A stretch of DNA of 6,287 bases. It comes from Clostridia bacterium. Lineage in GTDB: Bacteria > Bacillota > Clostridia > Oscillospirales > Acutalibacteraceae. Positions 1-4,527 of this stretch are shown one piece after another. Both the position numbers and the translations under genes were made by a program. The DNA is taken from NCBI GenBank assembly GCA_017501865.1, contig JAFVWD010000037.1:1-6287 (forward strand). Reading direction: 5' to 3'. A model generated the notes under the pieces. It worked only from the letters and a program-made list of their open reading frames with translations. It searched no databases and had not been told where the DNA came from. Within the stretch, counting starts at the first letter, position 1, and each line of letters starts with the position of its first letter.

Positions 1-1748
1 ATTTAAACGAAATAGCAAAAGAATATATAGACGAAGAAAAAGGTGTTGAAACAGAAGAAGATGCTTTGCAGGGCGCTTCTGACATTATTGCAGAAATTAT
101 TTCAGACTCTGCAGAAGCAAGAAAGCTTTTAAAAGAGCTTATAGATAAAACAGGCATAATCCGCTCTGTTGCAAAAAAAGAAGAGGACAGCGTTTACTCT
201 ATGTATTACGATTATTCAGAGGCTGTAAAAAAGATTCCGAGCCACAGAATCCTGGCTATCAACCGTGGTGAAAACGAAGAGTTTTTAAAGGTTTCTGTTG
301 AAGTAGATGAAGAAAGCGCAATTAAAATTTTAAACAATCTTTTTATAAAAGAGGGCAGTTCTTCAACCGATTTCTGCAAAGAAAGTGTTAAAGACAGCTA
401 TTCACGTCTTATATTCCCTTCACTTGAAAGAGAAACAAGAAGCAATTTAACAGAAAAAGCAGACGAGCAGGCAATAAAAATGTTCGGCAGCAATTTAAAA
501 CCATTGCTTATGCAGCCGCCAATTAAAAATAAAACTGTTTTAGCAGTTGACCCTGCCTACAGAACAGGTTGCAAGCTCGCCATTGTTGACGGCAACAGCA
601 AGGTTCTTTTCACAGGTGTTATTTACCCTACACCACCGCAATCAAAAATTGCAGAAGCTGAAAAAACTGTTTTAGGTCTTATAGACAAATATGAAATAGA
701 TTGCATCTCAGTAGGTAACGGTACCGCAAGTAAAGAGGCTGAAATTTTTGTTGCAGATACAATAAAAAAATCAAGTCGTCCCGTTACATATATGGTTGTT
801 AATGAAGCCGGTGCTTCAGTTTACTCTGCCTCAAAATTAGGTGCAGAGGAGTTTCCTGATTTCGACGTTTCGGTACGTTCTGCGGTTTCTATAGCAAGAA
901 GACTTCAGGACCCTCTTTCAGAGCTCGTAAAAATAGAGCCTAAAAGCATAGGTGTAGGGCAGTACCAGCACGATGTCCCCCCTGCAAGACTCAATGAATC
1001 TCTTACAGGTGTTGTTGAAGATTGTGTTAACTCCGTAGGTGTCGACTTGAACACAGCTTCAGTTTCACTCTTAAAATATATTGCCGGTGTTTCTTCTGCT
1101 ACCGCAAAGAATATAGTTGCATTCAGAGAAGAGAACAGCGGTTTCAAAAGCAGAACAGATTTGAAAAAGGTAAAAGGCTTAGGCCCTAAAGCATTCTTAC
1201 AATGCGCAGGCTTTTTAAGAATTCCTAACGGTAAAACACCGCTTGATAACACCGGTGTTCACCCTGAATCTTACGATGCAGCAAAAAAACTTCTCGCACT
1301 TTTTGATTACTCAGAAAAAGAAGCTACCAAAAACGGTGCTGACGGATTAAGAAAAAAAGCAGAAGAATACGGCATTGAAAAGGTCGCAACTGAATGTGGT
1401 ACAGGTGTTCCTACACTTAACGATATTATAGGCGAGCTTGAAAAACCCGGCAGAGATATTCGTGATGAATTACCGAAGCCAATGCTCAGAACTGATGTTA
1501 TGGATATGAATGACTTAAAAGAGGGTATGATATTAACAGGCACTGTCAGAAATGTTATTGACTTTGGTGTTTTTGTTGATATTGCTGTTCATCAGGACGG
1601 ACTTGTTCACATCTCTCAGATTTGTGACCGTTACATTAAGCACCCGTCAGAGGTTCTTAAGGTCGGTGACATCGTAAAGGTCAAGGTTATGTCTGTAGAT
1701 GTACCAAAGAAGAGAATCTCTCTCACTATGAAAGATGTTGAGCAATAA
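1..1748 (+). CDS. tex: Transcription accessory protein Tex (S1 RNA-binding), 5' end outside window
   Basis: Tex is a cytoplasmic nucleic-acid-binding protein tied to transcription and RNA metabolism. The frame is open from the left edge (first full codon at 3), so the methionine-like TTG at 66 is internal. About 581 residues are visible of a family that usually has roughly 715-780, so the N-terminal helix-turn-helix part is missing. Visible in order: helical core; YqgF/RNase H-like domain starting near AVDPAYRTG (nt 540-569); the conserved stretch SIGVGQYQHDV (about nt 945-976); helix-hairpin-helix region from GVDLNTAS (nt 1038) through KGLGPKAF to PLDNTGVHPESY (about nt 1275); and a C-terminal S1 domain (about nt 1509-1735) with GTVRNVIDFGVFVDI and DGLVHISQ. 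The frame is intact with no missing motif. No terminator follows, so read-through into the next gene is possible. The identification is very secure. Confidence 0.97.
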   Translation, partial: LNEIAKEYIDEEKGVETEEDALQGASDIIAEIISDSAEARKLLKELIDKTGIIRSVAKKEEDSVYSMYYDYSEAVKKIPSHRILAINRGENEEFLKVSVEVDEESAIKILNNLFIKEGSSSTDFCKESVKDSYSRLIFPSLERETRSNLTEKADEQAIKMFGSNLKPLLMQPPIKNKTVLAVDPAYRTGCKLAIVDGNSKVLFTGVIYPTPPQSKIAEAEKTVLGLIDKYEIDCISVGNGTASKEAEIFVADTIKKSSRPVTYMVVNEAGASVYSASKLGAEEFPDFDVSVRSAVSIARRLQDPLSELVKIEPKSIGVGQYQHDVPPARLNESLTGVVEDCVNSVGVDLNTASVSLLKYIAGVSSATAKNIVAFREENSGFKSRTDLKKVKGLGPKAFLQCAGFLRIPNGKTPLDNTGVHPESYDAAKKLLALFDYSEKEATKNGADGLRKKAEEYGIEKVATECGTGVPTLNDIIGELEKPGRDIRDELPKPMLRTDVMDMNDLKEGMILTGTVRNVIDFGVFVDIAVHQDGLVHISQICDRYIKHPSEVLKVGDIVKVKVMSVDVPKKRISLTMKDVEQ

Positions 1749-1755
1749 AAAAGTA

Positions 1756-1784
1756 GTGACAAATCAATAATAGTATGTTATACT
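1756..1784 (+). promoter_or_regulatory. Sigma-A-type promoter with extended -10 for the 295-residue protein gene
   Basis: The -35 box is GTGACA (1756-1761, 5 of 6 consensus). After a 17-nt spacer comes the -10 box TATACT (1779-1784, 5 of 6), preceded by TGT, which is the extended -10 pattern. Transcription would start near 1791, leaving a leader of about 30 nt before the ATG at 1821. The -35 begins only 8 nt after the tex stop, so the downstream gene probably has its own transcript in addition to any read-through from tex. Inferred from sequence only. Confidence 0.72.
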
Positions 1785-1820
1785 TTTTAAAGTTTAAAAA
1801 ATTTATTGCGAGGTAGTAAA

Positions 1821-2708
1821 ATGCTTGAACTTAATTATGCCCTTAATCTTGTAATTAAAGGCTTGGAAGGCACAACTAAATCTTTAGGTTTTAAAGTAAT
1901 TTATCCGGAAGGTGTAACACCTCCGAATGCACCTGTTTTTGAAGACAAGGGAGTTTCTTATATTTCTTACCAGGGCGAAAAAGGAAGAATACGAATTGTA
2001 TTCCAGAAAAATCAGCTTGCATTACATTGTGCAAATACTGATGAAGCAGATACACCCGATGATGATATGAGACGAGTTTCACTTTCTCTTCTTGAATTAG
2101 AAGAATACGACGAAAGAGACCTTTCTTATATTTTCGATGAATTTACTGAATCAATAACAAAAGAATTTTCAACAAAACGCGAATTACGCGGTGACGTAAG
2201 AATGCCGACTCCTATTTCAAAGTCCAAGGCTAAAAACGGTCTTGTTTCTTACGACGCAGTAACATTAGGCGCAAGACTCGGCGGTGTTTTCCCTGAATTC
2301 AAAGAATTATATAAAGCAAACATTGAGGAATACGGCGAGTTCTTACCTGAGGAATTTTTCACCACACATGGCAACAAATTCATTGAAAAGACTATAAGAG
2401 AGAACGACAAACAAAAAATGCGTAAGGTTTTCGGCATTCTCAATGAAATTTTTGATGATGGCTCAAATGACACACAAAGCCTTATAGGTGTTACTATTTT
2501 AGGTACAATTTTAAGCGAAAACCCTGAGCTTATGGAAATTGCCGAGCCTCACTTTGGTGATGTAATGAGAGAGCCTGTTACTGAAATCATTAAGTATCTC
2601 TCATCACCAAGAAGCAAGGGTGCTAAAATGCGTCTTGCAAATCCCCCTATTTACAAGCCAAAAGCAAAAAAGAAAAAGGGCTTCTTCCAAGAAATGATGG
2701 GAATGTAA
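1821..2708 (+). CDS. Hypothetical two-domain cytoplasmic protein, 295 residues
   Basis: I do not recognise this protein with certainty. The ATG at 1821 is chosen because GAGGT (1810-1814) sits 6 nt before it; the in-frame TTG at 1806 lies upstream of that ribosome binding site. There is no signal peptide or membrane segment. Residues 1-120 look like a mixed alpha/beta domain with an acidic patch (DEADTPDDD, about 74-82). Residues 121-142 form a basic, low-complexity linker. Residues 143-262 form a mostly helical domain containing FPEFKELYKANIEEYGEFLPEEFF. The pattern of that helical domain recalls the DUF7674 type of small helical domain, sometimes met in immunity-like proteins; this is recalled resemblance, not a search result. 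The tail is lysine-rich (KPKAKKKKGFF, about 279-289), which could bind nucleic acid or be a flexible end. The gene has its own promoter and terminator, so it is probably monocistronic. Function unknown. Confidence 0.88.
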   Translation: MLELNYALNLVIKGLEGTTKSLGFKVIYPEGVTPPNAPVFEDKGVSYISYQGEKGRIRIVFQKNQLALHCANTDEADTPDDDMRRVSLSLLELEEYDERDLSYIFDEFTESITKEFSTKRELRGDVRMPTPISKSKAKNGLVSYDAVTLGARLGGVFPEFKELYKANIEEYGEFLPEEFFTTHGNKFIEKTIRENDKQKMRKVFGILNEIFDDGSNDTQSLIGVTILGTILSENPELMEIAEPHFGDVMREPVTEIIKYLSSPRSKGAKMRLANPPIYKPKAKKKKGFFQEMMGM

Positions 2709-2715
2709 AATCTAC

Positions 2716-2756
2716 AACTCAACATATGTGCTTTTTGCACAAATGTTGAGTTTTTT
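2716..2756 (+). terminator. Rho-independent terminator of the 295-residue protein gene
   Basis: An arm at 2716-2731 (AACTCAACATATGTGC) pairs with 2737-2752 through a TTTTT loop. There is one A-A mismatch in about 16 pairs. A run of six T (2751-2756) follows at once. It begins 7 nt after the stop codon. There is no comparable T run on the other strand, so it acts on + strand transcripts. Confidence 0.9.
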
Positions 2757-2757
2757 A

Positions 2758-2786
2758 TTGACAACAAATTGCTAATATTATATAAT
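2758..2786 (+). promoter_or_regulatory. Perfect-consensus sigma-A-type promoter of the DUF1653 gene
   Basis: TTGACA (2758-2763) and TATAAT (2781-2786) both match the consensus in all six positions and are 17 nt apart. The -35 starts directly after the T run of the preceding terminator. The predicted start near 2793 gives a leader of about 80 nt before the ATG at 2873. A promoter this strong in front of a small gene suggests either high expression or control by a repressor; the nested inverted repeat in the leader is a candidate site. Confidence 0.85.
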
Positions 2787-2805
2787 AATTAGGTTCACGA
2801 AATTA

Positions 2806-2849
2806 AATATTTCTCCCCCATAATAAAGATTATCTTTATTAGAAATATT
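2806..2849 (+). promoter_or_regulatory. Nested inverted repeat in the leader; possible Fur-family operator or RNA hairpin
   Basis: The core is a perfect palindrome: TAATAAAGAT (2821-2830), one central T (2831), and ATCTTTATTA (2832-2841). It is flanked by a second matched pair, AATATTTC (2806-2813) and GAAATATT (2842-2849). The left side has an extra TCCCCCA (2814-2820), which would form a bulge. By my count the core matches the 21-bp Fur consensus palindrome at 16 of 21 positions, and the single-base centre fits Fur, PerR or Zur sites. It lies about 28-49 nt after the predicted transcription start, where a bound repressor could act as a roadblock. As RNA, the whole block could instead fold into one long AU-rich hairpin with a C-rich bulge. 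No T run follows, so it is not an intrinsic terminator. That the repeat is present is certain; its role is inference. Confidence 0.55.
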
Positions 2850-2872
2850 AAAAAAGAAAGCGAGTTGTCCAA

Positions 2873-3127
2873 ATGCGTGAAATTGTCATTAACGGCGTTT
2901 ATCGGCATTTCAAGGGCAATTATTACATCGTAAAAAACCTTGCAATTGATGCTGAAAGCGATGCCGAGGTTGTGGTTTACAAAGCGCTTTATGATGATGG
3001 GAAAATGTTCGTTCGTAACAAAGACAATTTTCTCTCTGAGGTTGATCATGAAAAATATCCTGAGGCTTCTCAGAAATTCAGATTTCAACTTCAACAAGCG
3101 CCGAAAATCCACCCGTTTTTAAAGTGA
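2873..3127 (+). CDS. DUF1653 family protein, 84 residues
   Basis: The short soluble protein opens with REIVINGVYRHFKGNYYIVKNLA and continues with VVVYKALYDDGKMFVRNKDNFLSEV. These are the two signature stretches of the DUF1653 family: a YRHFKG-x-Y opening, and a VVY-[KR]-ALY-x-DG block followed by [WF]VR and FL-x-EV. The length is normal for the family. Its biochemical role is not established, as far as I know. The ATG at 2873 fits the family's usual N-terminus, but the ribosome binding site is weak: only the purine-rich AAAAAAGAAAG (about 2850-2860) is seen, 12 nt or more upstream. The gene stands alone, between a strong promoter with a palindromic leader and a bidirectional terminator. Confidence 0.9.
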   Translation: MREIVINGVYRHFKGNYYIVKNLAIDAESDAEVVVYKALYDDGKMFVRNKDNFLSEVDHEKYPEASQKFRFQLQQAPKIHPFLK

Positions 3128-3129
3128 AC

Positions 3130-3171
3130 AAAAACCCCGGGTACATTAACTGTACCCGGGGTAAACTTTTT
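3130..3171. terminator. Bidirectional Rho-independent terminator between convergent genes
   Basis: A 12-bp GC-rich stem pairs ACCCCGGGTACA (3134-3145) with TGTACCCGGGGT (3151-3162) around a TTAAC loop. On the - strand the stem is followed at once by five T (complement of 3130-3134), a strong terminator for the cohesin-like gene, whose stop codon lies 18 nt away. On the + strand five T (3167-3171) follow after a 4-nt gap, serving the DUF1653 gene, which stops at 3127. Confidence 0.93.
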
Positions 3172-3180
3172 ATTACTCAA

Positions 3181-4266
3181 TTATTCTTCTCTTTTCTTTC
3201 TTGTGAGAACGAATGTAGCTGCCGCTGCAACACAAACTGTTGCCGCTAAAGCAACACCTGCATCGCCTGTACCTTCAGAACCTGAAGTTGAACCTGCTGA
3301 TGTAGTTGCAGAAGCTGCATTTGTTGTTAAAACTGCCTCGCTGCTGCTCTGTGTTGTAGGATTGGAAGCACTTCCGGTAGTTTCATCGCCGTCTTCGTCA
3401 CCATCGAAAAGGTCTTTAAAGAAATCAATAATAGCATTAAGAATATCTTCAAGTGAATCGAAGTCAAGACCTAAGCCTTTAAGGATTTCAATGAAAGCAT
3501 CTTCAATGCTGAATGCACCATCAACGAGCTGTTCAATCATATCTGTAATTTCAGCATTACCTATAAGATTAAGAATAGCATCTGCATAATCCTCAAATGT
3601 TACACCGTTGCCTGCAAGTAAATCTCTGATAAGCTGAATAAGAGCATTTGTGCTTTCTGCATCTGCCGGAGTATCAGTTGTTGTCTCAGCATTAGGGTTT
3701 TTAGTAATTGCTTCAGGAAGATTTAAAGTAACAATCTGAGATTCAACAAGAACTGTTGCAATAACCTCGTTGTCATCATTACCGTCTTCAGTAAGGAATT
3801 CGTTAATGTAAAGGTTAATAGTAGAAGTAGGCTGTGTTGAATCAAAAATCTGGAAAGTTATGTAAACTAAATCTTTCGCAGCTTTCTTTGTAACACCGCT
3901 TGTTGAAATAAAACCAAATGAATATTGGTATTTGTTAGCTTTAAGACCGTGAGCCCACTCACCGTTGAAGTTAGGTACAAAGTTACCGTCAGCATCTTTT
4001 GCGCCTACCGGACCAGCCTCAAGAACCTTAACTGTTTCACTGTCGAAGTCAAGGAACATATTAAGACCTACAAGCTTTGTAACTGCAGGACACTTAACTA
4101 CTACTGTGAATGTGTCTTGTGTTACAGAGGTAACCTCTAAAGCTTTTTCGTTGTATGTGCCTTCAATAACTCTTGTAGCAAGCCCCGGTGTTGTCACCGC
4201 AAATGCTGAAGGCATTATGCTTGCCGCAATCATTACTGCGAGAAGGACTGCGAGTAATTTCTTCAT
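3181..4266 (-). CDS. Secreted, C-terminally anchored protein with a cohesin-like domain
   Basis: The protein has 361 residues. Residues 1-23 form a signal peptide (KK, hydrophobic core, cleavage after SAFA). Residues 38-184 resemble the cohesin/carbohydrate-binding beta-sandwich fold: LVGLNMFLDFDSETVKVLEAG matches the strand with a Y/FDP-like turn, and DLVYITFQIFDS matches the late la-x-ltF strand. A Thr/Asp-rich linker (185-205) leads to a helical region (206-287) of loosely repeated amphipathic segments (FEDYADAILNLIG, FSIEDAFIEILKGLG, FDSLEDILNAIIDFF). Then come an acidic DGDEDGDE (288-295), a Ser/Thr-rich stalk (296-331), SEGTGDAG, a hydrophobic segment (336-354) and the tail RKKREE. The end looks like a sortase-type anchor, but the usual LPxTG/NPxTG proline is absent. 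The start at 4266 is supported by AAGGAAG (complement of 4274-4280). The likely role is at the cell surface, in adhesion or scaffolding. It is not a typical cellulosomal cohesin, and no dockerin is seen. Confidence 0.85.
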   Translation of the reverse strand: MKKLLAVLLAVMIAASIMPSAFAVTTPGLATRVIEGTYNEKALEVTSVTQDTFTVVVKCPAVTKLVGLNMFLDFDSETVKVLEAGPVGAKDADGNFVPNFNGEWAHGLKANKYQYSFGFISTSGVTKKAAKDLVYITFQIFDSTQPTSTINLYINEFLTEDGNDDNEVIATVLVESQIVTLNLPEAITKNPNAETTTDTPADAESTNALIQLIRDLLAGNGVTFEDYADAILNLIGNAEITDMIEQLVDGAFSIEDAFIEILKGLGLDFDSLEDILNAIIDFFKDLFDGDEDGDETTGSASNPTTQSSSEAVLTTNAASATTSAGSTSGSEGTGDAGVALAATVCVAAAATFVLTRKKREE

Positions 4267-4308
4267 TCAAAATCTTCCTTTACATAATTCTTTAAATAAC
4301 ACATAAAA

Positions 4309-4339
4309 GTCTTAAAATACCAAAAGGGCATAATAAGAC
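4309..4339 (-). promoter_or_regulatory. Symmetric stem-loop in the leader of the cohesin-like gene
   Basis: Read on the - strand, GTCTTA (4339-4334) pairs with TAAGAC (4314-4309). A symmetric TT/TT internal loop follows, then ATGCC pairs with GGTAT (one G-U pair) around a CTTTT loop. The hairpin starts about 12 nt after the predicted transcription start and ends about 42 nt before the ATG. With no T run after it and the ribosome binding site left free, it may stabilise the mRNA or be a protein site. Low-to-moderate confidence in a role. Confidence 0.4.
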
Positions 4340-4357
4340 ACCTATAATTCTTGACTC

Positions 4358-4387
4358 ATTATATTACATTTTGGTAGTGAATGTCAA
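4358..4387 (-). promoter_or_regulatory. Sigma-A-type promoter of the cohesin-like gene
   Basis: On the - strand TTGACA (complement of 4382-4387) is followed after 18 nt by TATAAT (complement of 4358-4363). Both boxes match the consensus in all positions. The predicted start is near 4351, giving a leader of about 85 nt. The surface protein is therefore probably transcribed apart from the flavoprotein gene that ends at 4528. Confidence 0.83.
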
Positions 4388-4475
4388 TAGAATTTTGATG
4401 AAATAATTTTTATTTTCAATTTGTTAAAATTTAAAAGCTCACCTGAAAATCGCATAGATTGTGGTTTTTTTCTGC

Positions 4476-4522
4476 TTTTCGTCACATCATACAAAAAGTG
4501 GTGTATTTTTTTGTTACGAAAA
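4476..4522. repeat. AT-rich inverted repeat after the flavoprotein gene
   Basis: TTTTCGTCAC (4476-4485) pairs with GTTACGAAAA (4513-4522) with one mismatch, and a smaller ATAC/GTAT pair lies inside the 27-nt interior. A T run follows on the + strand (4523-4529), overlapping the end of the flavoprotein gene; no T run follows on the - strand. It may form a 3' end structure for the flavoprotein mRNA, but it is not a convincing terminator in that direction. The rest of 4388-4527 is AT-rich with no gene. Confidence 0.35.
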
Positions 4523-4527
4523 TTTTT

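Noticed and set aside
285..295. Part of a dockerin or EF-hand in the acidic DGDEDGDE stretch of the anchored protein (residue positions)
   Set aside because: The paired DxNxDG loops and helix pattern of dockerins are absent; this is a short acidic run before a Ser/Thr stalk.
905..1252. A - strand reading frame of 115 codons inside tex
   Set aside because: It lies wholly opposite the well-conserved helix-hairpin-helix region of Tex, has no promoter or ribosome binding site that I can see, and its protein resembles no family.
1748..1788. Inverted repeat AAAAAGTA / TACTTTTT after tex as a possible tex terminator
   Set aside because: Eight mostly A-T pairs around a 25-nt loop are too weak, and the right arm overlaps the -10 box of a good promoter.
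1806..1821. TTG at 1806 as start of the 295-residue protein
   Set aside because: The ribosome binding site GAGGT (1810-1814) lies between it and the ATG at 1821, so the ATG is the better start.
2795..3112. A - strand reading frame of 105 codons opposite the DUF1653 gene
   Set aside because: It covers a conserved gene on the other strand and runs through that gene's palindromic leader; there is no sign of independent expression.
3203..3589. A + strand frame of 128 codons rich in Ser, Ala and Val
   Set aside because: It is the antisense of the Ser/Thr/Ala-rich stalk of the anchored protein; the composition explains the open frame.
3965..4306. A + strand frame of 113 codons opposite the signal peptide and cohesin-like region
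   Set aside because: Antisense to a gene with a clear signal peptide, ribosome binding site and promoter.
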